A stretch of 47,811 bases of DNA from Desulfarculales bacterium UBA702 (GCA_002298165.1 DBMI01000087.1:34682-82492), one strand, 5' to 3'. Positions 24,232 to 33,445 are shown, counted from the first letter of the stretch. Numbers and translations: made by a program. Notes: a model not told the origin generated them from the letters alone.

Positions 24232-26118
24232 CTACACCCTGCCAAGCAGTTCCAGCACCCCGAGCGAGAGCGCGGGGATGTATGTGATGGCCAGTACGCC
24301 AAATCCCAGTATCAGCAGGAACGGGATCACGTGCCGATACAGGTCGATCATCGGCTTGCCGAACCTGGATGAAGACAGCAGCAGGTTTAGGCCGACTGGC
24401 GGGAAGAGGAATCCCAGCTCCAGGTTTGCCAAAAAAATAATTCCAAGGTGGACCGGATTGACCCCAAATGCAGTGCCGAGCGGGATCACAAGCGGTGTCA
24501 GAACGATAATCGCGGAAAATATCTCCAGAATGCTTCCGAGCACCAGCAGGACAATATTGAGTGTAAGCAGAAAGACCAGTGGTGAATGGATGTGTTCCTT
24601 CACCATATTGAGCAGCTGATCGGGAATTTGTGCGTCAACCAGGTAACTCGTTAGCCCCATGGCGCAGCTGAGCAGTATCAGTACGGCGCCGACCAGGGCC
24701 GATGCCTTTACGATTACCCGCGGCAGGTCGCTCACCGGGTGCAGGTCGCGGTGGATGAAACAAGCAATTAAAATGGTGTAGGCACATGCAAAGGCTGAGG
24801 TCTCGAGAAGAGAGGCCATGCCGGAGCCGAAGAGCAGGATCATTGCAAATGGAATCGAAAGCTCCCATTTTGCCTCCCAGGTTGCGGAGAAGACCATGCG
24901 AATATCGAACCTGTCCCGCGCTACTCCGAGTTTGCTGCCCATGTGAATTCCGTAAGCAGCTACCATCACAAGCAGTAGCACCCCGGGTACCATCCCCGCA
25001 ATAAAAAGCTGATCTGCCGGAATGCCCGACACTACCCCGTAGAGTATTACCGCCAGGCACGGAGGAAAAAGCAGGCCGAGGCTTCCGGCCGCTGTTACCA
25101 GGCCCAGGGAGAAACGCTCGGGATAGCCATCTTCGAGCAAGATCGGGTAGACCAGCCCGCCCAGGGCTATGATCGTTACACCGGAGCCGCCGGTAAGGGC
25201 CGTGAAGAGGGCGCAAACGGCTGCCACCAGCACCGCCACGCCCCCGGGAATGGATCCGAGCAGGGCGTGAAAGAAGTGCACCAGCCGCCGGGGAGCATTA
25301 GTTTCGGCAAGCACGAATCCGGTCGCGGTAAGAAGAGGGATTGCCGGAAGGGTTGGGGAGCCGACGAGGCGGTAGATCTCGGCCGAAACGGCTGAAACCG
25401 GGGTTCCTTCCATCCAGAACAGGAGCAGGCCGACGCCCGACATGGCGGCAAAAACAGGGGAGCCGAGAAGGGTTGCGGCCATCAATACCGCTCCTATTGC
25501 CCATACGAGCGGCACGGATGGACCGACCAGACCCAGGCCAAAAACCGCTCCAACAATAGAGGCCGCCAATAGCCGTCCGGGTAGCTTCATGGATGATTTG
25601 AGCAGGTAAACCAGTGCGATCAGCCCAAGTCCAAGCGGCATCGCCGATTCGGTAACCCAAAGCGGCACACCGAGAGTAAGCTTTCCGCCCTGGGTACGCT
25701 CGGCCATTACCACACCGATAGAGGCGTAGGTCAGGACCGCGGCAACTGACGCGGCGACGCATGAGGAGAAAAATTCGGCAAACCGGCGAAACCTGCCTTC
25801 CGGAAGAAGCGCCGCTGTTGAGAGCGTGAGGTGCGCGCCCTTCAGGGCCGCCACAAATCCGCCGAAAAAGGCGAGGTAGAATGTAAGCTGCTTAGTATAA
25901 GTGGATGATCCGGGAATATGGAAACCATAGAGCGGCCGCCCGATGAAATCCACCAGCGGCATGGCGGTCAGCAGGAAAAATCCGGCAATCAGAAAAAGCT
26001 CCCCCGCGCGGCGAGCAGATTTCTGCACTCCCCCTTCCCCGGATAAGCTGTCCGGGGTGAAGGAGGAAGCGAGTTCCTCTTGGGGTGAGGAAGGCCTGGC
26101 GGGCTTTCGAGAACTCAC
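24232..26118 (-). CDS. Fused TRAP transporter permease DctQ-DctM
   Basis: A 628-residue membrane protein in which a small DctQ-type domain (about 35-180, four membrane segments) is fused to a DctM-type transport domain (about 190-625, about twelve segments). DctM hallmarks include TALTGGSGVTIIALGG and the C-terminal LGIIFLANLELGFLFPPVG segment. It imports a carboxylate-like or other small solute using a sodium gradient, delivered by the DctP protein encoded upstream. The start is a GTG overlapping the DctP stop by 4 bp. The first 35 residues are charged, low complexity and cytoplasmic. DctQ and DctM are separate proteins in many bacteria; fusions are known. Confidence 0.92.
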   Translation of the reverse strand: MSSRKPARPSSPQEELASSFTPDSLSGEGGVQKSARRAGELFLIAGFFLLTAMPLVDFIGRPLYGFHIPGSSTYTKQLTFYLAFFGGFVAALKGAHLTLSTAALLPEGRFRRFAEFFSSCVAASVAAVLTYASIGVVMAERTQGGKLTLGVPLWVTESAMPLGLGLIALVYLLKSSMKLPGRLLAASIVGAVFGLGLVGPSVPLVWAIGAVLMAATLLGSPVFAAMSGVGLLLFWMEGTPVSAVSAEIYRLVGSPTLPAIPLLTATGFVLAETNAPRRLVHFFHALLGSIPGGVAVLVAAVCALFTALTGGSGVTIIALGGLVYPILLEDGYPERFSLGLVTAAGSLGLLFPPCLAVILYGVVSGIPADQLFIAGMVPGVLLLVMVAAYGIHMGSKLGVARDRFDIRMVFSATWEAKWELSIPFAMILLFGSGMASLLETSAFACAYTILIACFIHRDLHPVSDLPRVIVKASALVGAVLILLSCAMGLTSYLVDAQIPDQLLNMVKEHIHSPLVFLLTLNIVLLVLGSILEIFSAIIVLTPLVIPLGTAFGVNPVHLGIIFLANLELGFLFPPVGLNLLLSSSRFGKPMIDLYRHVIPFLLILGFGVLAITYIPALSLGVLELLGRV

Positions 26119-27155
26119 TTTTTACCGGCCGGGACAGCGGATTTACGGCAGAGATCGCGCTGCTTGAGCGCCGGATCCAGGAATTCGGCGGGAACGTAAG
26201 AGCCGCGCACCTGCGGCATTATTCCGTCAATTATTTTGCGCCACTCATTTAAAACGTCTTCGCTCACCGGTACCACTTCAAGGCCCTGTTTTTTGAGGGC
26301 TTCGAGGTCCTTGGCCTCAGCCTGGCGGGAGAAATCCCGAATACTGGCGCATGCCTTAAGTGCTGCTTGCTTCAGGGCCGGGCGCAGATCGGCCGGAATC
26401 TTTTCCCATGCCTGTTTTGTAACTACTATCCCGCCCATGAACATCGCCCATTTAAAATCGGTCATGTACTTAACATGTTTGTAATACTGGAGAAGCAGCA
26501 CCCCCTGGGTGTTCATGGTAATCCCGTTTACCAGCCCCGTTTGAAGCGCAGTTGAAATTTCTGTCGAGGGGAGAGGCACCGGGTTGAACCCTGACTTTTT
26601 CCAGAGTTCGATATACTGATCGTCTCCGGCCCATACGAACATTTTCAATTTTTTCATATCATCGGGGGTTCTTACCGGATATTTGGTAAAAAAATGTGCC
26701 CAGCCTCCTTCAGACCAGCCAAGGACAATGAAACCCCTGGATTCGAACTGCTTTTCCAGTTGAGGCGCAATGCGCTCCAGGACACAGTCGAATTCCTGCT
26801 CGTTGGCGTAAGCAAGAGGGACCTCAACGGCCAATATTCCGCGATCTATGGCGCTTAGCCCGCCGACTGTCAGAACACCCGCATCGAGGGTCCCGAGTCT
26901 CATCTTTCTCACCAGGTCGGCATCATCACCCGCCACCCCGCCGGGGTAGAGGCGCAAGACGACCCGTCCGCCCGATGCCTTTTGCCATTCCGCTCCCATC
27001 TCCTGAAGAATTTTATGCCATTCGGAGCCTTGCGGAACCAACGTCGCAGCCTTTATAACGATTTCTCCGGCAGCCCATGAGGCTTGCGGCAAGAACATAG
27101 CGATCAAAAAGGCAATAAGCAATGCCCACCTGCAGGCGCCATTTCGTGTGCCTTT
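26115..27155 (-). CDS. TRAP transporter solute-binding protein (DctP family)
   Basis: 346 residues from ATG 27155, which has GGGGAGGA at close spacing. A signal peptide covers about residues 1-28 (WALLIAFLIAMFLPQASWAA). The DctP fold is seen in the mature part: KAATLVPQGSEWHKILQEM, the STEISTALQTGLVNGITMN segment, and a C-terminal helix swapping onto the first lobe. It captures substrate in the periplasm and passes it to the fused DctQM. The adjacent TatT lipoprotein gene makes it a TatP-like subtype. In Treponema pallidum the TatP-TatT pair was proposed to bind hydrophobic ligands; that role here is inference. A lone DctP can bind organic acids instead. Confidence 0.9.
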   Translation of the reverse strand, partial: KGTRNGACRWALLIAFLIAMFLPQASWAAGEIVIKAATLVPQGSEWHKILQEMGAEWQKASGGRVVLRLYPGGVAGDDADLVRKMRLGTLDAGVLTVGGLSAIDRGILAVEVPLAYANEQEFDCVLERIAPQLEKQFESRGFIVLGWSEGGWAHFFTKYPVRTPDDMKKLKMFVWAGDDQYIELWKKSGFNPVPLPSTEISTALQTGLVNGITMNTQGVLLLQYYKHVKYMTDFKWAMFMGGIVVTKQAWEKIPADLRPALKQAALKACASIRDFSRQAEAKDLEALKKQGLEVVPVSEDVLNEWRKIIDGIMPQVRGSYVPAEFLDPALKQRDLCRKSAVPAGKK

Positions 27156-27212
27156 CATCGGTCCTCCCCGAGAATTTCCTGGATCCTGAATCCCCATTTG
27201 CTTAGATCCTGT

Positions 27213-28151
27213 TTAATCGATAAACAGACGGTCCATGCGTCCCAGGAGCCACTTCGCCCGGCGTTGTGCAAGAACATTCGAGAGTCTTTGCTCCGGATCG
27301 GCATTGATATCGATTGCCAGTGCGCGGTCGAGGAGCTGTTTGAACTCCTCGCGGTTTTGCATTGAAACGTCGACGGTTTCAGCATAAGAGACCAGCGGAG
27401 CAGCGCGGCGGCCCCTGGAAAGCGCGACGGCGCGGTCGAGGCTGGCACGGGCGCGTTCGATCGAACCGCCGCCGGCAGCAGGTCTTCCGCCCTCGTAGGC
27501 GATCAGAAAATCGTGCAGCACTCCCAAATCGTAGCCCTCATCAAGTTCAATTGCCCGGCGTATCAGCGCTTCCACCAATGGCAAATCGGCGCTTAGCGAC
27601 GAATCGGTTTTGTTGATTGAGATAGCCGCTCCCCATGCCGCAGCCGTCCAGTAGAGAGCTGGAACGTCTTTTTTAGTAAATGGTGTCAGGGCACCAGGAG
27701 TTTCTTTTCGAAGCCTATCCACGACTCCCGGCTGGATTTCCTCAAGCCCTCTGACCCCATATGCCATGGCGCGCCTGTATAACTTCCCCGCCCGTTCCCG
27801 GAGCGATATTGCCCGCAGCGGATCGCTATCCTCAATGAAGTCAGCTTCCGTCTGCACGAAAGCGTATCCGTACTGGGTAAATCCGCTGGTTGCGGCAAGG
27901 AGCAGGCCCCGGTTGTGAGGTGATTCGGCAAGAAGCCCCTCTATGGTTTTAAGGCCGAACGGCAGCGCCGCCCCAACGAGTTCGGGGTCGTCGTCGGAGG
28001 CATAAACGGAGGCGCCGCCGGCTATCGAGTTGCCGATCCTGTCAGCAATGAAACGTTTGGTGGAGCAACCCGGAAGAATTAACAAGGCGGCCAAAATCAG
28101 CAGGAGTGCCGGGTTCGGCAAGCCGCTCCCGGAGGTCTGAGAAAGTTTCAT
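27213..28151 (-). CDS. TRAP-associated TatT lipoprotein
   Basis: A 312-residue lipoprotein: hydrophobic signal with lipobox ILPGC (lipidated Cys29), then a helical TPR-like body typical of the TatT family (EPLGVDRLRKE-like and ALYWTAAAWGAAISINK segments). TatT proteins form trimers that dock three TRAP binding proteins. The gene is first in the operon TatT-DctP-DctQM, with 57 bp to the DctP start and a 4-bp overlap after it. The Shine-Dalgarno is weak. A promoter is visible about 80 bp upstream. Substrate unknown. Confidence 0.85.
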   Translation of the reverse strand: MKLSQTSGSGLPNPALLLILAALLILPGCSTKRFIADRIGNSIAGGASVYASDDDPELVGAALPFGLKTIEGLLAESPHNRGLLLAATSGFTQYGYAFVQTEADFIEDSDPLRAISLRERAGKLYRRAMAYGVRGLEEIQPGVVDRLRKETPGALTPFTKKDVPALYWTAAAWGAAISINKTDSSLSADLPLVEALIRRAIELDEGYDLGVLHDFLIAYEGGRPAAGGGSIERARASLDRAVALSRGRRAAPLVSYAETVDVSMQNREEFKQLLDRALAIDINADPEQRLSNVLAQRRAKWLLGRMDRLFID

Positions 28152-28227
28152 GGCAGTCGGAACCCAGTTGGTTCAAATCAAAATGACAAAATAGAAGCTA
28201 TAGCCGCGCCGCGACCACAACCGAAGC

Positions 28228-28255
28228 ATAATAGCAATGTTTAATCTCGATGCAA
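28228..28255 (-). promoter_or_regulatory. Probable promoter of the TRAP operon
   Basis: On the minus strand TTGCAT (28250-28255) is followed after 16 bp by TATTAT (28228-28233). Transcription would begin near 28222, leaving a leader of about 70 nt to the TatT start. Confidence 0.5.
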
Positions 28256-28368
28256 CAGGGAAATGATTTGCACAAAAATGCTTGGCGTGACAGTTCGACA
28301 ACAGGAAATGGTTGTTCGTGAAACGCGTACCTGGATATTGAACCCAAAGGCGGAATGGACTGAACAAT

Positions 28369-28455
28369 GTCATTCCCGCACAAGGCGATGCGAAAACCCA
28401 TTGTCATTGTAGGGCAAAAGATTTTTTGCCCCTACATACTGTTTTGCGTCGATGG
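28369..28455. repeat. 87-bp direct repeat, copy 1
   Basis: Begins GTCATTCCCGC and contains a palindrome built from TGTAGGGGCAAAAGA and its complement. It matches copy 2 at 28589-28675 with a few substitutions and single-base indels. The inner palindrome resembles MITE- or REP-type elements. Confidence 0.85.
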
Positions 28456-28588
28456 TCACCTCGATTCCGGCGGCTCCGCGGGACCTCTTGTCCTCCGCAC
28501 CAGGAATATCAATCCGGGCTACCCGCCAGGGGGCGCATGGACGTCAACTCAAGAGATTTGAAGGAACTCCAGCAAATCCTCCCAAAGC

Positions 28589-28675
28589 GTCATTCCCGCA
28601 AAAGCCGATGCGAAAACCCGATGTCATTGTAGGGGCAAAAGATTTTTTGCCCCTACATACTGTTTGCGTCAATGG
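28589..28675. repeat. 87-bp direct repeat, copy 2
   Basis: Second copy, same orientation, 133 bp downstream of the end of copy 1. Its palindrome arms (GTAGGGGCAAAA / TTTTGCCCCTAC) are perfect, whereas copy 1 has lost one G in the left arm. Confidence 0.85.
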
Positions 28676-28690
28676 TTGAATCAGGCTCAG

Positions 28691-29857
28691 CTATCTGGCC
28701 GGCCTCCAGCCCTTTGCCTTTTCCTGGGCTGAATTAAATTCCTCCCGTGTCATTTCGGACGATACGAGTCTCAATAATCTTTGCGCCTCTGCATTGCCCC
28801 GGGATGCGGAGAGAATCAGGTACATGCAGGCTCGTACCTTGTCGCGGGCGGTCCCCTCGCCGTTATAGCAAAGCAGCCCGAGAAATCTCTGTGCTTCAGG
28901 GAAACCCTTTTCGGCCGATTTTTGAAGATATCTTATGGATTCGCTGAGGTTTTGCCCCGAGCATTTACCGTCATAGTACATTCGACCAATGTGAAATTCG
29001 GCTTCCGCGGATCCTTGGCTCGCGGCCCTTCTGTAAAGGCTGAGTGCCTCGAAGCAGTTCTTGCCGACTCCCTGTCCCTGTTCGTAAGCAATGGCGAGCT
29101 TGACCAGGACGGCAGGATCGTCTGAATCCGCCCCTGCCGTTTCCCTTTGGACACTGTCGGTCAGGCCTCTGGTTTGCACCGACGTGGCAGGTGCCGGACA
29201 GGGCTGAAGTTGCCGGAAATTAGGGCTCATGCCTGAAAAACGCTCAAGGGGAACTGCCAGGTTTATGTCGGGATTTCCCGGAACGGCGGCGGTCTCGATC
29301 CCTATTACATCTCCCTGGTCATTTACCAGGGGGCTTCCGCTCGAACCCGGAAATGAGTGGGCGCTGTGAACGATGCATTTTCCGAACTTCTGGACTTCCT
29401 GGACGCCGACGAAACTACCCTTGCTGACGGTTTTTTCGACACCGAATGGGCTTCCGATAACCATTACCTGATCTCCCTGCTTCGGGGGAGTAGTGGCGGG
29501 CTGAAGATAGTGCATGCCACCCGACGGGATTTCGATAATTGCCTCGACGAGATCATCCGCCCTGTCTTCCGCAACTATGGCTTTAATACTGCACTCTGTT
29601 CCATCATTCAGCCTTGCCTTTGCCATTGCGGCATTTCCCAGGACGTGCCAGTTCGTGATAATGTGTCCCGAAGACTTGAACAAAAAACCGCTGCCTGTTG
29701 AAACCGGTTTGCCTGTCCGATCGAACACGGATATTTTCACTGTTGCGGGCTGAACCTTTTTTATCAGTTCATCGACATTTGCCTCGGCACTCAGTGGAAG
29801 CGCAAACAGGCAGATAGCCAGCAAGAGAATCGAGCATCCGGCTGCTTTTCTCGTCAT
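28691..29857 (-). CDS. Secreted trypsin-like protease with Sel1 repeats
   Basis: A 388-residue exported protein. A signal peptide (1-26, ILLLAICLFALPLSAEA) precedes a trypsin/HtrA-like domain (about 28-205) with His71 (TNWHVL), Asp101 or Asp102 (EDRADD) and Ser173 (PGSSGSPLV), the catalytic triad. No PDZ domain follows; instead Sel1-like TPR repeats cover about 245-370 (EALSLYRRAASQGSAEAEFH and similar). The fusion suggests a periplasmic protease whose helical repeats recruit a partner or substrate. GAGGGAG precedes ATG 29857 by 7 nt. Expressed alone: neighbours lie more than 260 bp away on both sides. Confidence 0.9.
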   Translation of the reverse strand: MTRKAAGCSILLLAICLFALPLSAEANVDELIKKVQPATVKISVFDRTGKPVSTGSGFLFKSSGHIITNWHVLGNAAMAKARLNDGTECSIKAIVAEDRADDLVEAIIEIPSGGMHYLQPATTPPKQGDQVMVIGSPFGVEKTVSKGSFVGVQEVQKFGKCIVHSAHSFPGSSGSPLVNDQGDVIGIETAAVPGNPDINLAVPLERFSGMSPNFRQLQPCPAPATSVQTRGLTDSVQRETAGADSDDPAVLVKLAIAYEQGQGVGKNCFEALSLYRRAASQGSAEAEFHIGRMYYDGKCSGQNLSESIRYLQKSAEKGFPEAQRFLGLLCYNGEGTARDKVRACMYLILSASRGNAEAQRLLRLVSSEMTREEFNSAQEKAKGWRPAR

Positions 29858-30125
29858 AACGATACTCCCTCAGGGTGGATATCCCGCCGATTATTTCATC
29901 CGGAGGGTTCTGGTCCTGCAAATAGGGCTCGATCAGGTATCGTCAGTTTTTGCACGTTTCATGAAAAATAAATAGAAGGTAGACCGTATGGAAGATTTCG
30001 GGTGGGTCTATACAGGTCGCGGCAATAGGACGGGATTATTGCCCAATCTTCATTATAGAAACGACAACAAATTAGCCTGGCCTTGTAACCATGGATTTGT
30101 CGTCATTAGGCTTATAGTCAAAGAT

Positions 30126-31730
30126 TTACTTTTGCCCCGAGGTCTTGGGGAGGCGGTCGAAAAAGGAGGCTGTTTCGCGGGCGAACTCCCCGAGGGCTTC
30201 GTTTCCGGTGTAGAACATGTGGCCGCCGTTGAAAAAGCTCACTTTCAGGTTTGATTTCAATTGCGGGTCCAGGCCAAGGCGGGCCGTCATGTAGGTTGTT
30301 GCGAAGTAGGGTATGTCGAGATCGAAATAACCGGCCGCGGCAAAAACCTTGAGGTGTCTATTCCTGTTCATTGCCCTGCGGATCGAGTCGAGGGCATCGA
30401 GTTGTCCCCAGTTCCACTGCGAGTTGACCTCTTCCGAAAAAGTAATATAGGCTGGACCCGGCGAGACTTTCAGCACATTGGCGAGATAGTCGTTTATGGC
30501 TCCCGCATAAGCGCCGAGTGTCATTGCCATTGCCGGATCGTTCAGGAAGCTTCCTCCCGCGTCGATACCATGACGAGTTGTCCTGCCGTCCATGACCCCA
30601 AGTGATAGTCCCTCGTCGCGAAGCAGTTCCGAGGTAAAGTCAGGCCTGGATATACGGAGGTCCATATTTTTCACAAATTTTGCCGAAAGGCCGGTGAATT
30701 GCGCAAACTTCTCCGCGATGGCCTGCTTTCGCTCGGGGGCGAGAAGGTCCCCGAGTGCAAGAGCCGGCAGGTACTCATTGATTGCCCAATGCTCCACCTT
30801 TGAAAGCACCCCCGGCAGGGCTTCGCGGTACTCGGGCGCGATCTTTCCGTAATACCAGGCAGTTGCGGCAAAAGAAGGCAGGAAGAGGACATAGGGAAGG
30901 TCGTTTGCCGTTTCCGGCTGAATGGAATTCAGGTCGAATGCCGGTGAGATGAGTATTATTGCATCGATCTCCATACCATAAGTTTCGAAAAGATAGCGAA
31001 GCAGGCCCGCTGCTCGCATTGCGCCGTAGCTTTCGCCGGCGAGGCACCTGGGAGAGGTCCAGCGGCCGAACAGGTCGGTGTAGAGGCGGATGAAATCGCC
31101 GAATGAGCGTGTGTCCTCACGGGAATTGTAAAACTGTTTTGCATCCCCCGCCGGAACAGCCCGGCTGAAGCCGGTCCCGACCGGGTCGATGAAGACGAGA
31201 TCGGTCCATGGAAGCCAGGAATAAGGATTTTCGACTGCGATATAAGGCGGAGGAGCCAATGGATTTTCGGCCCCGGTTATCACCCGAACCGGTCCGGCAA
31301 TTCCGAGGTGCACCCAGGCCGAGGATGCGCCGGGGCCGCCGTTGAAAAGAAAAGTTACCGGCCGGGACCCGCGCTTTTCCCCCTCGATTGTGTAGGCTAC
31401 GAAGAAGATATCGGCCCTCGGTTTATCGGATTCGCTTCTTATCCTCAGCCGGCCGGCGGTCGCCGTATATTCGAATGTGCCCCCCCGGCCCTTGTATGTG
31501 TGCCGGGTCACCGAAAGCCCCGCCTGATAATCTCCGGTTCCGCCGGAGCGCTCACCACCCGTATCCGTTCCCACTGAGACCGCGGCTTGACCGGTTTCTT
31601 TCCCCTTGGTATTTGCCGAAGCGGGAGGATTCCCGCCGGCCGCCTCAAGTTTAACCACTCCCGGCCCGCAAAGCCCCAGACCCAGCACCATTGCCAGGCC
31701 GGCAATATAAGTCCCCAGTCGAGGCCGCAT
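30126..31730 (-). CDS. Exported serine carboxypeptidase-like protein (peptidase S10)
   Basis: 534 residues from ATG 31730, which has AAGGAGG; an in-frame upstream ATG at 31763 is less likely. A signal peptide (1-30) and a Gly/Ser/Thr-rich linker (to about 75) precede an alpha/beta-hydrolase domain. S10 hallmarks are the FNGGPGASSAW oxyanion segment, the nucleophile in GESYGAMRAAG, an Asp in AAGYFDLDIPYFATT and the His in FFNGGHMFY. It probably removes C-terminal residues from peptides in the periplasm. S10 enzymes are best known from eukaryotes but occur in bacteria. The gene stands between dinB and the trypsin-Sel1 gene with over 100 bp on each side. Confidence 0.9.
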   Translation of the reverse strand: MRPRLGTYIAGLAMVLGLGLCGPGVVKLEAAGGNPPASANTKGKETGQAAVSVGTDTGGERSGGTGDYQAGLSVTRHTYKGRGGTFEYTATAGRLRIRSESDKPRADIFFVAYTIEGEKRGSRPVTFLFNGGPGASSAWVHLGIAGPVRVITGAENPLAPPPYIAVENPYSWLPWTDLVFIDPVGTGFSRAVPAGDAKQFYNSREDTRSFGDFIRLYTDLFGRWTSPRCLAGESYGAMRAAGLLRYLFETYGMEIDAIILISPAFDLNSIQPETANDLPYVLFLPSFAATAWYYGKIAPEYREALPGVLSKVEHWAINEYLPALALGDLLAPERKQAIAEKFAQFTGLSAKFVKNMDLRISRPDFTSELLRDEGLSLGVMDGRTTRHGIDAGGSFLNDPAMAMTLGAYAGAINDYLANVLKVSPGPAYITFSEEVNSQWNWGQLDALDSIRRAMNRNRHLKVFAAAGYFDLDIPYFATTYMTARLGLDPQLKSNLKVSFFNGGHMFYTGNEALGEFARETASFFDRLPKTSGQK

Positions 31731-31850
31731 CGGTCCTCCTTCTAGCCTGTCTATGGAAATCATGGCCGGTAAAGGTCTCGAACCCTTTTGGGGTTAATGA
31801 CCGTTCGGCCAGATGTCAATGCAGGAAGACCTTGCCGCAACACGATGTTC

Positions 31851-33011
31851 TCAGTTATCTGGTTCCAACAGGCGCCCCCGCTTTATTGCCTCCTTACCAT
31901 AGCGGTCCTGTATTGCATCGAGGGCATGGTCAAGATGGCCGCGGCGGCGGGACGGGCCGGCAGAATCTGGAATTCGCATCTGGCTGAGACCGGTGGAAAA
32001 TCCCGACACGCCAACGCCTACCAGTCTGATCTTCGAGGAAAGTTTCAGCTCGCACAGGAGCTTGCGAGCGGTTTCGAACAGCAGGTCGGTCGAATCGAAT
32101 GGTTCCGTCAGGGTGCGGCTTCGAGTTATCACCTTGAAATCGGAAAATTTGAGCTTGAGGGTTACAGTTCTACCCCGGAGCCCGTGTTTTCGCAGGTCTC
32201 GCCCCACTTCTTCGGCCTGGGCAAGGAGCATTTTTTCTATTTCGGCCACGCTCTCCACATCCCGTGCAAATGTTTCTTCGGCGCTTATCGATTTTGGGTC
32301 GCTGGAAGGCTCGACGGGCGAGTTATCAATACCCTGGGCTTTTTCGAAAAGCCTTGCCCCCCATTTTCCAAACTTTTTCACCCAAAAACGGGCCGGAAAT
32401 TTCATTATATCCCCGGCGGTGTTAACCCCGAGCTTTCTCAGTTCCTCGGCTGTCCTCTTGCCTACCCCCGGAATCTTTCTTACCGCAAGAGATTCAAGAA
32501 AGCTTTGCACGTCGGCCTCTTCGATTATCGTAAGCCCGTTGGGCTTCTTGAAATCAGATGCTATCTTGGCGAGAAATTTGTTCGGGGCAATCCCTACCGA
32601 GCAGCTAAGCGAGGTTGCGAGCAGGACACGGGACTTCAAATGGAGAGCCATTTCGCAGGGATGGCCGTGGATGCACTCAGTCCCGGTGATATCGACGAAA
32701 GCTTCGTCGATCGATACGTGCTCCACCAATGGGGATATCTCATGGAGTATTTCCATTACACGGCGAGACATTTCCTTGTATCTGGACATGCGTACCGGCA
32801 GGAAGATTCCACCGGGGCAGAGTTTTTTCGCCTGAAAGATCGGCATTGCGGAGCGCAGGCCGAATCTTCTGGCCTCGTAGGATGCGGCGCAAACAACCCC
32901 CCGCTCAGCTCCGCCCACAATAACGGGTTTGCCGCGGTATTCGGGATTGTCTGCCTGCTCGACGGATGCAAAAAAAGCATCCATATCCAGGTGAAGTATT
33001 CTTCGTATCAC
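31851..33011 (-). CDS. dinB: DNA polymerase IV (Y-family)
   Basis: A 386-residue translesion polymerase. The metal-binding motifs are HLDMDAFFASVEQ (Asp9) and VSIDEAFVD (Asp102, Glu103). A thumb/little-finger region follows, with the helix-hairpin-helix GVGKRTAEELRKLGV. The C-terminus (GRLLEPDN) shows no obvious clamp-binding motif. The start is a GTG, with a weak ribosome-binding site overlapping the end of the upstream uspA gene, 14 bp away, so expression is likely coupled to the stress protein. No LexA box was recognised upstream. Confidence 0.93.
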   Translation of the reverse strand: MIRRILHLDMDAFFASVEQADNPEYRGKPVIVGGAERGVVCAASYEARRFGLRSAMPIFQAKKLCPGGIFLPVRMSRYKEMSRRVMEILHEISPLVEHVSIDEAFVDITGTECIHGHPCEMALHLKSRVLLATSLSCSVGIAPNKFLAKIASDFKKPNGLTIIEEADVQSFLESLAVRKIPGVGKRTAEELRKLGVNTAGDIMKFPARFWVKKFGKWGARLFEKAQGIDNSPVEPSSDPKSISAEETFARDVESVAEIEKMLLAQAEEVGRDLRKHGLRGRTVTLKLKFSDFKVITRSRTLTEPFDSTDLLFETARKLLCELKLSSKIRLVGVGVSGFSTGLSQMRIPDSAGPSRRRGHLDHALDAIQDRYGKEAIKRGRLLEPDN

Positions 33012-33025
33012 CGGCGTCTATTTTC

Positions 33026-33445
33026 TCACTTCACGAGCATTACCGGGCAGTGGGAAAGGACCCCCACTTTAAAACTGATGGTCCCCCAGCCCTCTGAATA
33101 GTTATCGCTATCAAGCCTGTGTGAGCTCATTATAATCAAATCGACGCCGCTGTGGGCCGCAAAATTAAGTATCTCGAAAACCCTGCGGCCAAGGAGTACC
33201 TGTTTTTCAATCTCCAGGCCCTCTTTCCGGTATTTATCGATCAGGATGTCCAATTTGGCTTCCGCTCGCTTGCCGAGCTGTTTGAAAAATTTGCGAAAAT
33301 CTTCAGTATCAGCATCTTCGATCGTTTCCACTACATGCAGCAGTGTGATTTTCAATGTGGTACATCTCGCCATTTCGACCGCTATTTCCATTGCCTTGCG
33401 GTCCCGCTCCGTCAGGTCCGTTGGTACCAGGATATGTTTGAACAT
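33026..33445 (-). CDS. Universal stress protein (UspA family)
   Basis: 139 residues from ATG 33445, with GGAGG at 5 nt; the in-frame extension upstream to 33544 is unlikely. A single Usp domain starts MFKHILVPTDLTERDRKAME. The C-terminal ATP loop (IIMSSHRLDSDNYSEGWGTI) lacks the G-x2-G-x9-G(S/T) pattern, so it probably belongs to the non-ATP-binding subgroup. It is followed after 14 bp by dinB on the same strand. It is divergent from the inositol phosphate synthase gene. Confidence 0.87.
   Translation of the reverse strand: MFKHILVPTDLTERDRKAMEIAVEMARCTTLKITLLHVVETIEDADTEDFRKFFKQLGKRAEAKLDILIDKYRKEGLEIEKQVLLGRRVFEILNFAAHSGVDLIIMSSHRLDSDNYSEGWGTISFKVGVLSHCPVMLVK

Larger units (their letters stand above)
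28152..28690. other. Repeat-bearing intergenic region
   Basis: About 540 bp between the TRAP operon and the trypsin-Sel1 gene. It holds the TRAP promoter and two copies of an 87-bp repeat (28369-28455, 28589-28675) in the same orientation. I see no gene; short frames running across the repeats are not conserved between copies. Confidence 0.6.

Noticed and set aside
28367..28679. Short frames across the 87-bp repeats and a possible CRISPR array
   Set aside because: Only two copies of 87 bp with an internal palindrome and a 133-bp gap; no uniform short spacers and no cas genes. Frames differ between copies.
31788..33101. A 437-codon plus-strand frame opposite dinB
   Set aside because: Antisense shadow of dinB, whose catalytic motifs are intact on the other strand.
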